A DNA stretch of 64,000 bases from AC-32 sp035518635 (GCA_035518635.1 DATIXI010000011.1:93303-157302); one strand, 5' to 3'. Positions 33,376 to 42,280 are shown, numbered from the stretch's first letter. Notes: generated by a model from the sequence alone, not told the origin. Translations and numbers: made by a program.

Positions 33376-33777
33376 TCAGCGCCGGGTGACTCGAACGCGA
33401 CGCGTGTTCGACCAGTGGATCGGACACGGCCTGCGCGGCGTGCAGTCGAGGCCGAGCACGGTCGCCGACACCTGGACGTAGTACCAGCCGACCCGCAGGG
33501 TGTGGCGGGTCCGCATCCGGTACGCGCCGTTCGAGCGGACGGTCGCCGACAGCGGCTCGCGCAGGCGGACGTTCCTGTCGAGGAACTGCCCGCCGGCGCC
33601 CGTGGCGGGGCGCGTGGCGACGACGATCGTCGATGGAGCCTGATCGCCGAGCGTGTACGTGACGACGATGTGCCGGTTCCGGGCGCTTGCCGAGAGGAGG
33701 TGCGGCTGGGAGGCTGCGGCCGAGGCGCTCGTGACAAGGCCGAGGCCGAGCAGGACAGCGATCGCGCGGCGCATCAT
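33376..33777 (-). CDS. Small secreted protein of unknown function
   Basis: A 133-residue exported protein with a signal peptide (MMRRAIAVLLGLGLVTSASAA) and a beta-rich mature domain (RHIVVTYTLGDQAPSTIVV, GWYYVQVSATVLGLDC) reminiscent of a single immunoglobulin- or fibronectin-like fold. Two Cys near the C-terminus (GLDCTPRRPCPIHW) may form a disulfide. ATG at 33777 or 33774. It is convergent with lhr (1 nt between the two stops) and divergent from nei. Confidence 0.65.
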   Translation of the reverse strand: MMRRAIAVLLGLGLVTSASAAASQPHLLSASARNRHIVVTYTLGDQAPSTIVVATRPATGAGGQFLDRNVRLREPLSATVRSNGAYRMRTRHTLRVGWYYVQVSATVLGLDCTPRRPCPIHWSNTRRVRVTRR

Positions 33778-33801
33778 CGCCAGCCCCGACCGTAGCAGGG
33801 C

Positions 33802-33807
33802 TAGGCT
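33802..33807 (+). promoter_or_regulatory. -10 element of nei
   Basis: TAGGCT followed by 6 nt and ATG 33814. Same spacing as many other genes in the window. Confidence 0.45.
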
Positions 33808-33813
33808 GGCCGC

Positions 33814-34575
33814 ATGCCAGAGGGCGACTCCCTCCACCGCGCCGCGCGCCGGCTCCAGGTGCTCGTCGGGGAGCGGGTCGCGGTCGAGACGCCGCACCCG
33901 CGGGCGGCCACCGTGCTCGCGGCCGAGCGGCTCGACGGGCGTCGTCTCGTGGCGGTCGAGGCCGTTGGCAAGAACCTGCTCCTCGACTTCGACGGCGGCC
34001 TCACGCTCCGCAGCCACCTGCGCATGAGCGGTCGCTGGCAGGTGCAGCCGGCAGGCGCGCCCGTGCGCGGCCGCCCCTGGCTGATACTCCGGTCGACGAG
34101 CCACGAGGCGCTGCTCTGGAACGGCCCTGTCCTCGAGCTCTCCCGCACCGGCGCCCGCCCCAGGCGACTCGGCCCCGACATCCTCGCCGACCCGCCCGAG
34201 CTCGAGGCGATGACGGCGAACCTCCGCCGGGAGCATCCGGCCCGAGAGCTCGGCGACTCGCTCCTCGACCAGCACCTGGTCTCCGGGATCGGGAACGTGT
34301 GGAGAGCCGAGGCGCTCTGGCACGCCCGCCTGTCGCCCTGGCTCCGGCTCGGCGACGCAAGCGACGACGAGCTCGAGCGCGTCCTGCGCGAGTGCGCCCG
34401 GCTCATGCGCGGCTCGCTCGAGAACGGGGGCGCCTGGCGAGCCGTCTACCGCCGCGCCGGCCGCCCCTGCCCGCGCTGCGGCGAGCGGATCCGCCACCGC
34501 GGGCAGGGTGACGACAACCGCACCGCCTACTGGTGCCCGGCTTGCCAGAGAGGAGAGGAGGCGCCGGCCGCGTAA
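33814..34575 (+). CDS. nei: Fpg/Nei-family DNA glycosylase (endonuclease VIII)
   Basis: A 253-residue DNA glycosylase/AP lyase for oxidised bases. The catalytic N-terminus after Met removal is PEGDSLHRAARRL with Pro2 and Glu3. The H2TH helix region reads LLDQHLVSGIGNVWRAEAL, and a C-terminal zinc finger is CPRCGE then TAYWCPACQ. GD after PE and overall sequence favour the actinobacterial Nei group over Fpg. The start is ATG with TAGGCT 6 nt upstream. Confidence 0.92.
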   Translation: MPEGDSLHRAARRLQVLVGERVAVETPHPRAATVLAAERLDGRRLVAVEAVGKNLLLDFDGGLTLRSHLRMSGRWQVQPAGAPVRGRPWLILRSTSHEALLWNGPVLELSRTGARPRRLGPDILADPPELEAMTANLRREHPARELGDSLLDQHLVSGIGNVWRAEALWHARLSPWLRLGDASDDELERVLRECARLMRGSLENGGAWRAVYRRAGRPCPRCGERIRHRGQGDDNRTAYWCPACQRGEEAPAA

Positions 34576-34583
34576 CGGAAGAC

Positions 34584-35837
34584 GTGGCTGTGCGCTCCCC
34601 GCACCTCTACCGCACCCTCCGCTCGTTCTGCCTGGCGGGCTTCTCCCTGCTCGCCGCCGATGTCGAGGCCGGCGACGAGATCCCGTTCGCGTTCGAGGAG
34701 CACGCGGGCGAGCGCGGCCGCGCGTCGCTCTACGAGTACCGGCCGCTCGTGCGCTCGTACGTCGACGCGCGGGCCGCGCGACTCGCGTCGCTCGCGGACG
34801 CCGGGATCGCCTTAGAGGAGCTGGGCCGCGAGCCCGCCGCAGCCGTCTACGCGTCTGCGCACACCGGTCGGCGCGGCGCGGGCCCCGAAGATGCGCTCCT
34901 GCGAACGATCCTGCTCCCGCTCCTCGCAGATGTGGCCGAGGCCGCGGGCGGCGCGGACTGGGCGGACGAGGCGTTCGATCGCGCGTATGCCGGTTTCGAG
35001 CAAACGCTGCTGGGAGACCGCCGCTCGTACGCCGCGCTGGCCCCGCTCACCGGGCTCTCGGTCGGGACGCGCCTCGAGCTCGGAGCCGGCCTCTCGATTC
35101 GCGTAGCCGCCGCCGGCGAGCTGGCCGCGCACTGGCCGGAGGCATCCGGACTGCTCCCGGCCGGCTTCGGGCGCGAGCCCGACCGTCTCTGCGTGCTCGA
35201 GCTCGAGCGGACGCTCGCCCCGAACGCCCCGAACGCGCCGGATGCGCCGGGCGAGCTCGCGGATGCGGTCAGCGCCCTGCGCCTTGCGACCTCCGCTCCG
35301 ATCGCCGCCGGGCCCGTGCTGTTCGAGCGGCTGGACTGGCGGCCGCTCGGGATCCGTCCGGTCCTCCCGATCGCAGCGGCCGAGCCGCCGGGGGAGCCCA
35401 CGCGGCTCGACGCGTTCCGGGCGCGTCTCGCGAGCGGCCTCCTCGTGCGGCTCGGCAGCGCCGAGGAAGACGCTGAGCTCGCCGAGGCGCTCGACCGCTG
35501 GGAGCTCTCGTTGTTCTCGGCCGAGCCGTTCCGCTCCGAGCAGCTCCGGGAGACGCTGTCGGCACTGCTCGGCGGGCCGGACGGGCTCTGGGCTGCGACG
35601 GTCCGCGCTGCGGTGCTCCTCGGCGAGACCGGGAGGGAACGTGCGGACGAGCTCGAGCGCCTCCGCTCCCTGGCACGGGGCGAGCCGGCCAGCCGCGCAG
35701 CCGCCGAGGCGGTGCGCAAGGCGGTCGTCGAGACGCTCGCCCACGGCGACCGCGCGGCGCTGATCGGGTCCCTGGACGAAGCGCTGATCGGTGTCCGGCC
35801 GCGCCCGGCCGGCTACTTCGCGGCGCTCGCCTCCTAG
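34584..35837 (+). CDS. Conserved hypothetical protein
   Basis: A 417-residue Ala/Leu/Arg-rich soluble protein with no motif I recognise. It has an N-terminal segment SPHLYRTLRSFCLAGFSLL, a phrase IPFAFEEHAGERGRASLYEYRPLVRSYV that looks domain-like, and a repetitive stretch NAPNAPDAPG near the middle. Coding periodicity and length support a real gene. The GTG at 34584 is 8 nt after the nei stop, so it is likely cotranscribed with nei. It is convergent with the membrane protein gene at 35842 (4 nt between stops). Confidence 0.7.
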   Translation: MAVRSPHLYRTLRSFCLAGFSLLAADVEAGDEIPFAFEEHAGERGRASLYEYRPLVRSYVDARAARLASLADAGIALEELGREPAAAVYASAHTGRRGAGPEDALLRTILLPLLADVAEAAGGADWADEAFDRAYAGFEQTLLGDRRSYAALAPLTGLSVGTRLELGAGLSIRVAAAGELAAHWPEASGLLPAGFGREPDRLCVLELERTLAPNAPNAPDAPGELADAVSALRLATSAPIAAGPVLFERLDWRPLGIRPVLPIAAAEPPGEPTRLDAFRARLASGLLVRLGSAEEDAELAEALDRWELSLFSAEPFRSEQLRETLSALLGGPDGLWAATVRAAVLLGETGRERADELERLRSLARGEPASRAAAEAVRKAVVETLAHGDRAALIGSLDEALIGVRPRPAGYFAALAS

Positions 35838-35841
35838 CTCG

Positions 35842-36594
35842 CTAGAGACCTCGAACCGGCGCAGCCCGCGGGAGCACGGCCGTTCCCGGGCAGGGTGTCG
35901 CTTGCGACAGACGTGCCACGAGCGGCACGGTGGAGTCGCTGCCTGCGCCCACGTAGGCGCGGTGGACGAGCAGCGGGAGGCAGGTGCTCGTGCCCGAGCG
36001 CTCCACCTTGAAGAGCTGCACCGCCTCGTTCACGGGAACGTCGCGCTCTGCCGTCGCACCCGCGTCGAGGTCGGCCTGCGTCCAGGTCGTCGCGCAGTTC
36101 ACGTCGTCGCAGCCGCGCACCTGGACGCGGGCCGAGGAGTCGTTCACCAGCCGCAGCGTCACGTCCGTCTTGCTTTCGGCGAAAAAGGGGGCCACGCCGA
36201 AGACGCCGATCAGGGCCGCGGTCGCGAGCGCAGTGCCGATCGCGATCGCGATCTTGACCCCACGAGTCATCGTGATGCCCGTGTGCTCGGTCGGCGCCTG
36301 GAGGTCGGGGTACGGGTCCCGCCAGGGGTGGCCCCGCTCCTGCGCCTGGCGGCGGGTCTCCGCGCGCGTGTTCTGCTTGACGGCGTAGACGAGGTTCTCG
36401 CGGCCGACGCTGGTCTGCTCGGCCGAGCCGGAGAGCACGTCCGCCAGCACGAGCACGTGCTCGAGCCCCGCGGAGTTGCGTTGCTTCACGTACCCCTGTC
36501 GCGCGCGGTCGAGCCGTTTCAGCGCTCCCTGCTCGTCGCCCCGGTCGATGCAGGCACGCGCGTCGGCGAGCTCGCGATCGGGGTTCGGGGCCAC
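35842..36594 (-). CDS. Single-pass membrane protein of unknown function
   Basis: A 250-residue protein. Residues 1-100 are a cytoplasmic helical region rich in charged residues (ALKRLDRARQGYVKQRNSAG, AQERGHPWRDPYPDL). One transmembrane helix is at about 112-132 (VKIAIAIGTALATAALIGVFG). The outer part holds four Cys, likely two disulfides (RGCDDVNCATTW and TCLPLL with TPCPG). The start is GTG at 36594 with TACGGT about 10 nt upstream. Role unknown. Confidence 0.7.
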   Translation of the reverse strand: MAPNPDRELADARACIDRGDEQGALKRLDRARQGYVKQRNSAGLEHVLVLADVLSGSAEQTSVGRENLVYAVKQNTRAETRRQAQERGHPWRDPYPDLQAPTEHTGITMTRGVKIAIAIGTALATAALIGVFGVAPFFAESKTDVTLRLVNDSSARVQVRGCDDVNCATTWTQADLDAGATAERDVPVNEAVQLFKVERSGTSTCLPLLVHRAYVGAGSDSTVPLVARLSQATPCPGTAVLPRAAPVRGL

Positions 36595-36670
36595 GGCGGG
36601 AACGACCGTAACGCTTTCGACACGGTCCGGTCACAGACGCGCGTGCCTTTCGCCGCTAGCGTCGACGGTC

Positions 36671-36901
36671 ATGGACGAGGCAAGGGCGGTCCTCCGGCGG
36701 CTGCGGCGCATCGAGGCGCTCGAGCGTGAGCGGGCGCCGGCCCGATCGGTGCTTGCCGAGGTGCGGGCGCTGCTCCTCGAGGCGGAAGCCTGGATCGCGG
36801 TCGAAGGAGCCGGGACCGAGGCCGCGGTGGATGCCCTCGAACGCTGCAGGCGCTCGCTCGAGGCTGCCGCCACGGCTCCGGAGGGAGCGCTCGCGCGGTG
36901 A
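36671..36901 (+). CDS. Small helical hypothetical protein
   Basis: A 76-residue charged, Ala-rich peptide predicted to form two amphipathic helices (EARAVLRRLRRIEALERE and VDALERCRRSLEAAA). ATG 36671 has TAGCGT 8 nt upstream (36657-36662), in the gap shared with the divergent membrane protein. It ends 27 nt before azlC. No function can be given. Confidence 0.55.
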   Translation: MDEARAVLRRLRRIEALERERAPARSVLAEVRALLLEAEAWIAVEGAGTEAAVDALERCRRSLEAAATAPEGALAR

Positions 36902-36928
36902 CTCTCGGCCTGACGGGCAGAATGAGCC

Positions 36929-37594
36929 GTGTCCTCGAAGCAGGTCAGCTACGGCGAGGAGATGCGGACCGTGTGGGCGATCGCCGTCACGGTCCTCTTC
37001 TTCGGAGCGTCCTTCGGCTTGCTCGCGCGCGCCGCCGGCCTCGGCGTTCTCGCGCCGCTCGTCATGTCCGCGACCACCTTCGCGGGCTCCGCGCAGTTCG
37101 CCGCCGCGTCGATCCTCGGCACGAGCGGCGCCGTGGCCGCGGCGATCGCCGCGGCCGTGCTGCTGAACGTGCGCTACGTGCCCATCTCCATCTCGGTCGC
37201 GTCGCTCTTCCGAGGCCCCCGCCTACGGCGGCTCGCGGAATCACAACTGATCGTGGACGAGTCCTGGGCGCTCTCGAGTCGGGGCGGTGGCCGCTTCGAC
37301 CGTGGGCTCCTGATCAGGGCGGGCTTGATCCTCTACGCCTGCTGGGTCGGCGGCACCGCGGTAGGGGTCGTCGGAGGTAGCGCGCTCGGCAATCCGAAGG
37401 ACCTCGGCCTGGACGGCGCGTTTCCGGCGCTCTTCCTGGCCTTGCTGGTTCCGCAACTGGTGGATGCCCGCAGGCGCGCGGCGGCGTTCCTGGGCGGGGC
37501 GATCGCGCTCGTGCTGATCCCGTTCACCCCTCCCGGCGTGCCGATCGTCGCGGCGAGCGCCGCTTGCCTGCTCGGGCTGAGGGCGCGCTCGTGA
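36929..37594 (+). CDS. azlC: AzlC-family branched-chain amino acid exporter subunit
   Basis: A 221-residue membrane protein with the AzlC signature: FFGASFGLLARAAGLG, ATTFAGSAQFAAASIL, LLNVRYVPISISV and DESWALSS, with about five helices. With AzlD it forms a two-component exporter for branched-chain amino acids or related compounds. The start is GTG at 36929. The stop overlaps the azlD GTG. Confidence 0.88.
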   Translation: MSSKQVSYGEEMRTVWAIAVTVLFFGASFGLLARAAGLGVLAPLVMSATTFAGSAQFAAASILGTSGAVAAAIAAAVLLNVRYVPISISVASLFRGPRLRRLAESQLIVDESWALSSRGGGRFDRGLLIRAGLILYACWVGGTAVGVVGGSALGNPKDLGLDGAFPALFLALLVPQLVDARRRAAAFLGGAIALVLIPFTPPGVPIVAASAACLLGLRARS

Positions 37595-37896
37595 CCGTCT
37601 GGCCCGTGGTGCTCGTGGTCGGGGTGGCAACGGTCGCCTTCAAGTCGGCCGGGCCGGTGCTGCTCGGACGCCGCTCGCTGCCACCCGCGCTCGCGGGAGT
37701 AGTCGGGCTGCTCGGGCCGGTGCTGCTCGCGGCGCTCGTCGTCACGCAGACCGTCGGCGGCGACAACCGGCTGGTCCTGGACGCGCGGCTCGCCGGCGTG
37801 GGGGCGGCCGCGATCGCAATCGCGATGCGCGCGCCCCTGCCTGCAGTCGTGGTCGTCGCGGCGGCCGCGACGGCCCTCGTTCGCCTGATCGTGTGA
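37591..37896 (+). CDS. azlD: AzlD-family branched-chain amino acid exporter small subunit
   Basis: A 101-residue small partner of AzlC with about four hydrophobic segments. The family pattern is VGVATVAFKSAGPVLLGRR at the N-terminus, a central GPVLLAALVVTQ and a hydrophobic C-terminus. The GTG at 37591 overlaps the azlC TGA (GTGA), so the pair is translationally coupled. Confidence 0.85.
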   Translation: MTVWPVVLVVGVATVAFKSAGPVLLGRRSLPPALAGVVGLLGPVLLAALVVTQTVGGDNRLVLDARLAGVGAAAIAIAMRAPLPAVVVVAAAATALVRLIV

Positions 37897-37967
37897 GGCG
37901 CGCGGGCGAACCGACGCCCCGAGCAATTCTTCGAAAATCCCCAGCAATTTCCGGAGGGATAGCTAGC

Positions 37968-38066
37968 ATGAGGACGAAGAAAGGGGCTCGATGGGGCTTG
38001 CACGCCTGCTTCCGCGACCGGGCATTCGGACCGAGACGCCAAAAGGAGCGCCGATGGGGCGCGTGA
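37968..38066 (+). CDS. Possible 32-codon leader peptide ahead of parA
   Basis: ATG 37968 with GGAGGG 9 nt upstream opens a 32-codon frame rich in Arg/Lys and aromatic residues (MRTKKGARWGLHACFRDR) and ends with TGA 38064-38066, 13 nt inside parA. Its translation would run across the parA ribosome site (AAGGAG, 38043-38048). It may be a coupling or attenuating leader, or chance. The surrounding 37920-37980 stretch is unusually A/T-rich. Confidence 0.3.
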   Translation: MRTKKGARWGLHACFRDRAFGPRRQKERRWGA

Positions 38067-38824
38067 TCTCGTTCGCCAACCAGAAGGGTGGGGTGGCGAA
38101 GACTACGACGACCCTGAATCTCGGTGTCGCATTCGCCGAGCAGGGCCTGAAGGTGCTCCTGATCGACCTCGATCCACAGGGCAACCTGACGATGAGCCAG
38201 GGCCTGAACCCGGACTCGATCGAGCGCTCGATGTTCGACGTGTTGGTCCACCGGCTTCCGATGCAGGAAGTGATCAAGCATGCGGAGGTCGATCTCGCCG
38301 TCTCCTCTATCGATCTTGCAGGCGCCGAGCTCGCGCTGTCGAGCATGATCGGGCGCGAGCGTGCGCTGGAAAAGGCGTTGAGCGAGGTGAAGGGCAGTTA
38401 CGACTACGTCCTGATCGACACGCCGCCGTCGCTGGGGCTGCTGACGATCAACGCCCTCGTCGCCTCGAACGGCGTGATCGTCCCCGTCCAGTGCGAGTAC
38501 CTCTCGCTCCGGGGCCTCGTCCAGCTCGAGAACACGCTCTCGATGATCCGCGAGAACCTGAACCCGAGCGTCGAGATCGAGGGGATCCTGCCGACGATGT
38601 ACGACAGCCGCACGCTGCACTCGCGCGAGGCGGTCGAGATCCTCGAGGAGAACTTCGGAGACCTGGTCTTCGACACCAAGATCCGCAAGACCGTGCGATA
38701 CGCGGAGGCTCCGGTGAAGGGAACCTCCGTGCTCAAGTACGACCCGAGCGGGAACGCCGCCGAGGCCTACCGCGACCTCGCGAAGGAGGTGCTCAATGGC
38801 GCGCAGGCGCGCGAGCATGCGTGA
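38054..38824 (+). CDS. ParA/Soj-family ATPase
   Basis: A 256-residue deviant-Walker ATPase. The P-loop FANQKGGVAKTTTTLNLG has the signature Lys, switch I is DLDPQGNLT and Walker B is VLIDTPPSLGL. Such proteins partition chromosomes or position protein clusters on the nucleoid or membrane. ATG 38054 with AAGGAG 5 nt upstream matches the normal N-terminus; an in-frame ATG at 37991 would add 21 residues. No parB follows. Instead its last 29 nt overlap an ftsZ-like gene, so it may position the division ring or another assembly. Confidence 0.88.
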   Translation: MGRVISFANQKGGVAKTTTTLNLGVAFAEQGLKVLLIDLDPQGNLTMSQGLNPDSIERSMFDVLVHRLPMQEVIKHAEVDLAVSSIDLAGAELALSSMIGRERALEKALSEVKGSYDYVLIDTPPSLGLLTINALVASNGVIVPVQCEYLSLRGLVQLENTLSMIRENLNPSVEIEGILPTMYDSRTLHSREAVEILEENFGDLVFDTKIRKTVRYAEAPVKGTSVLKYDPSGNAAEAYRDLAKEVLNGAQAREHA

Positions 38825-40145
38825 AGGCCCGCTGGCCGAGCTGTTCCGGGCGACCGAGGCGGCCCAGAAGCAGGCCGAGAAAGAAGGCCGCACCGAGCCG
38901 GAGCCCGAGCCGACTGCTGCTCCGTCTCCGGTGGAGCCTCCGGAGCAGACGGTCGAGCACGTGCCCGAGTGGGAGCAGGAAGCCGAGCCGGCAGCGCCGG
39001 AGCCCGTCCGCCTGCCGGAGCGCAAACCCGAGCCCCCGCCGAAGCCCGAGCCGAGGCGGGAGCCCGAGCGCCCCCGCATCCAGCAACTGCCGGAGCCTCC
39101 GCCGCGCCTGCACCGCGTCCCCGAGCCGGGCGCATACATCGCGGTCATCCGCGTCGTCGGGGTCGGCGGCGCCGGTCTGAACGCGGTCAACCGGATGATC
39201 GACGCCGACATCTCGCAGGTCGAGTTCGTCGCGGTCAACACCGACATCCAGCAGCTCCAGACGAGCGACGCCCCGGTCAAGATCCACATCGGGCGCGAGC
39301 TGACGGAGGGGCTGGGCTCGGGTGCGGACCCGGATCTCGGCCGCCGAGCAGCCGAGGAGGCCTACGACCAGATCAAGCGCGCGCTGCGCGGCTCCGACAT
39401 GGTGTTCGTGACGGCCGGTGAGGGCGGCGGCACGGGATCCGGGGCTGCGCCTGTCGTCGCGCGGGTCGCGAGGGAGCTCGGCGCATTGACCGTCGGGATC
39501 GTGACGACGCCGTTCAAGTTCGAGGGCACCCGGCGGCACCGGCAGGCGACCGACGGCGTCGAGGGGCTCCGCAGCAACTGCGACACCGTGATCGTCGTCC
39601 CGAACGAGCGCCTGCTCGAGGTGCTCGACCGCGAGACGTCGATGCTCGACGCGTTCCGCATCGCCGACGACGTGCTTCGCCAGGGCGTCCAGGGGATCTG
39701 TGACCTGATCACGCTTCCGGGTCTCATCAACCTCGACTTCGCCGACGTACGCACCGTCATGAAAGACGCGGGCACGGCGCTGATGGGGATCGGCTTCTCG
39801 GCGAGCGCCGACGACCGCGCCAGGGAGGCAGCCGAGCACGCGCTGCGCTCGCCGCTGATCGACAGCGAGATCGCAGGCGCCAAGGGCATCCTGCTCTCGA
39901 TCGCCGGCGGCGACGACCTCTCGCTCTACGAGGTCAACGAGGCCGCCGAGGTCGTGCGCGAGGCGGCATCGGGCGACACGAACATCATCTTCGGCGCGAC
40001 CATCGACGATCGCCTCACGGGTCAGGTCTGGGTCACCGTGGTCGCCACGGGCTTCGGTGCGCGGGGCGCGCAAAGGCGGATCACGCGGCGGGCCGAGGCG
40101 GCGGAAGAAGAGGCACTCGAGCCGCCGAGCTTCCTGCAGTCGTAG
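38796..40145 (+). CDS. ftsZ: FtsZ-family tubulin GTPase with long N-terminal extension
   Basis: A 449-residue FtsZ. Residues 1-112 are an unusual acidic, Pro- and Arg-rich extension (PEPEPTAAPSPVEPPEQ). The GTPase domain begins near 114 with VVGVGGAGLNAVNRM. The tubulin motif is GGGTGSG at 210-216 (canonical GGGTGTG), and the T7 loop is NLDFADVRTVM. The C-terminus EPPSFLQ resembles the FtsZ tail peptide that binds FtsA/SepF. ATG 38796 overlaps parA. No mur or ftsQ genes flank it, so it is not in a normal division cluster and could be a second FtsZ. Confidence 0.88.
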   Translation: MARRRASMREGPLAELFRATEAAQKQAEKEGRTEPEPEPTAAPSPVEPPEQTVEHVPEWEQEAEPAAPEPVRLPERKPEPPPKPEPRREPERPRIQQLPEPPPRLHRVPEPGAYIAVIRVVGVGGAGLNAVNRMIDADISQVEFVAVNTDIQQLQTSDAPVKIHIGRELTEGLGSGADPDLGRRAAEEAYDQIKRALRGSDMVFVTAGEGGGTGSGAAPVVARVARELGALTVGIVTTPFKFEGTRRHRQATDGVEGLRSNCDTVIVVPNERLLEVLDRETSMLDAFRIADDVLRQGVQGICDLITLPGLINLDFADVRTVMKDAGTALMGIGFSASADDRAREAAEHALRSPLIDSEIAGAKGILLSIAGGDDLSLYEVNEAAEVVREAASGDTNIIFGATIDDRLTGQVWVTVVATGFGARGAQRRITRRAEAAEEEALEPPSFLQS

Positions 40146-40214
40146 GCGGGACGGCAACGCCCGCCTAGGCCGCGCGTTCTCAGGTCTGCGCACACCGGCA
40201 GTACCCTTCCGCGG

Positions 40215-41765
40215 ATGAGAGGCGCGGTTGGGGCAGGTCACCCGCTGACGGCGCAGGCGGGCGCGCAGGTGCTGGCGGAAGGCGGAAACGCCGTCGACGC
40301 CTGCATCGGCGCCGCGTTCGTCTCGTGGGTCGCGGAGAGCCCGCTCACGGGCCCGGGTGCCGGCGGCTTCATGCTGGTCCACCAGGCGTCGGACGACTCG
40401 ACCCGGGTTCTCGACCACTTCGTCACTGTTCCCGGGCTCGGTCTGCGACGGACGGGCGCCGCGGAGATGGACCTCGTCCAGGTGGACTTCACGCCCGATT
40501 CGTCGCAGGCGTTCCGGATCGGCGCCGCCTCCTGCGCGGTGCCGGGCTCGGTCGCCGGGCTGGGCGAGGCGCACCGCCGCTTCGGGTCGCTGCCGTGGCG
40601 CCTGCTGCTCGAGCCCGCGATCCGGCACGCGCGCGAGGGCGTCGTCATCACCGAGGCGCAGGACTACCTGCACGGCCTGCTCGACGTGATCCTGCGGCAC
40701 ACCGACGAGGGCCGGAAGATCTACGGGCCCCGCGGGAAGCGGCTCACGAAGGGAGACCGCCTGGTGATGACCGACCTCGCGGGAACGCTCGAGCGGCTGG
40801 CCGAGACCGGCGCGGACGACTTCTACCGCGGCGAGCTCGGTCGTGCGGTCTCTGGCTACGTGCGCGAGCAGGGCGGCGAGATCACCGCGCGGGACCTGCG
40901 CGAGTACCGCCTGATCCAGCGCCGGCCGGTGCGGGCCCCGTTCCTCGGGCACGAGCTCGAGGCGAACCCGCCGCCCTCGACCGGCGGCGTGCTGATCGGC
41001 CTCGGCGCTCGCCTGTTCGACCGGCTCGGCCCGGCCGGCCCGGCCGGGAGCGCCGAGGCGATCGCCCGGATGGCGGAGGTCATGAGGGAGCAGGACGAGG
41101 CCCGCAGCGGGGTCTCCGCGCGCGAGCTGCACCGCGGCGGCCTGGCGGGAAGGCTCTACGGCTCACGGGCACTGAACGCAGCCGTCCGGCGGCTGCGCAA
41201 CCACCCGCCCGAGACGATCCGGGGCACGACCCACATCTCCGCGGTCGACGACCAGGGCAACGCCGCAGCGCTGACGGCCTCCACCGGCGCCGGCTCGGGG
41301 GTGATCGTCCCCGGCACGGGAATCCAGCTGAACAACATGCTCGGCGAGTTCGACCTGGCCACCACGGGAGGGATCCCGCGTCCCGGGATTCGGTTCACGA
41401 GTGGGATGGCGCCGTCGCTCGTGCTGCGCGACGGTCGCCCGCGTCTCGTCGTGGGAAGCGCGGGCTCGCTGCGGCTGCGCGGCGCGATCATGCAGGTGAT
41501 CGTCAACGTCGTCGCGCACGACCTCGGCGTCCGGGAGGCGATCGAGCGGCCGCGCGTGCACCTCGAGGACCCCGTCCTGCACTGCGAGGGCGGGAACGAC
41601 TCGGCGGAGCTCGACCGCCTCGAGAAGTGGGGCTACGAGCTCCACCGCTGGTCGGACCGCAATCTCTTCTTCGGCGGCGTCTCCGGAGTGGAGTTCCGCG
41701 CGGACGGAACGCTCGCGGCCGCCGGGGACCCGCGCCGCGGCGGCGACGGCGTCGTCGTGGGGTGA
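40215..41765 (+). CDS. Gamma-glutamyltransferase family protein (cytoplasmic)
   Basis: A 516-residue Ntn-hydrolase precursor. The self-processing Thr lies in IRGTTHISAVDDQGNAAALT, giving a large and small subunit. GPGAGGFMLVH and the later GSGVIVPGTGIQLNNMLGEFD are family motifs, as is FTSGMAPSLV. There is no signal peptide, unlike periplasmic Ggt, so an intracellular hydrolase or acylase-like role is likely. ATG 40215 has TACCCT 7 nt upstream. It overlaps the GNAT gene by four bases. Confidence 0.88.
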   Translation: MRGAVGAGHPLTAQAGAQVLAEGGNAVDACIGAAFVSWVAESPLTGPGAGGFMLVHQASDDSTRVLDHFVTVPGLGLRRTGAAEMDLVQVDFTPDSSQAFRIGAASCAVPGSVAGLGEAHRRFGSLPWRLLLEPAIRHAREGVVITEAQDYLHGLLDVILRHTDEGRKIYGPRGKRLTKGDRLVMTDLAGTLERLAETGADDFYRGELGRAVSGYVREQGGEITARDLREYRLIQRRPVRAPFLGHELEANPPPSTGGVLIGLGARLFDRLGPAGPAGSAEAIARMAEVMREQDEARSGVSARELHRGGLAGRLYGSRALNAAVRRLRNHPPETIRGTTHISAVDDQGNAAALTASTGAGSGVIVPGTGIQLNNMLGEFDLATTGGIPRPGIRFTSGMAPSLVLRDGRPRLVVGSAGSLRLRGAIMQVIVNVVAHDLGVREAIERPRVHLEDPVLHCEGGNDSAELDRLEKWGYELHRWSDRNLFFGGVSGVEFRADGTLAAAGDPRRGGDGVVVG

Positions 41766-42280
41766 GCGAGATCGTCATCCGACGGGCGGAGCCCCGGGAT
41801 GCTGCGGGCCTGGTCGCGCTCGCCCGCGACGTGGGCGCCGAGCCCGAGGGCTGGCTGCTCGCGACCAGCGAATGGCGCACCGTCGGCGGTGAGCGTCGAT
41901 ACCTCCGTTCCCTCCGCCGATCTCCGAACGCCGCGGTCTTCCTGGCCCAGGACGGGGAGCAGATCGTCGCGCGGCTCTCCGTCGCCCGCGACCCGCACCC
42001 GGCGAGCTTCCACGTCGCCGGGCTAGGCCTGATGGTGGCGAGTGCCCATCGCCGGCGCGGGATCGGCCGCGGCCTCCTCGAGCAGGCCGTCGAGTGGGCG
42101 CGCGAGGCGGGCGTCTCGAAGCTCGAGCTGTACGTCTTCCCGCACAACGAGGCGGCGATCGCGCTCTACGAGAGCTTCGGCTTCGAGCGGGAGGGCTACC
42201 GCCGCCGCCACTACCTACGGGCCGGGGAGCTCGTGGACGCGATCGTGATGGCCTACGAGGTCGGCCCTACACTTTCGTGA
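41762..42280 (+). CDS. GNAT-family N-acetyltransferase
   Basis: A 172-residue acetyltransferase. Acetyl-CoA motif A reads LMVASAHRRRGIGRGLLEQAV, followed by ELYVFPHNEAAIALYESFGF and the tail EGYRRRHYLRAGELVDAIVM, typical of RimI/YhhY-like enzymes. Substrate unknown. The GTG at 41762 overlaps the upstream stop (GTGA), and its own stop overlaps the DedA start. Confidence 0.88.
   Translation: MSEIVIRRAEPRDAAGLVALARDVGAEPEGWLLATSEWRTVGGERRYLRSLRRSPNAAVFLAQDGEQIVARLSVARDPHPASFHVAGLGLMVASAHRRRGIGRGLLEQAVEWAREAGVSKLELYVFPHNEAAIALYESFGFEREGYRRRHYLRAGELVDAIVMAYEVGPTLS

Noticed and set aside
31533..33737. A 734-codon minus-strand frame inside lhr
   Set aside because: Shadow frame of lhr; composition is low-complexity and no motif is visible.
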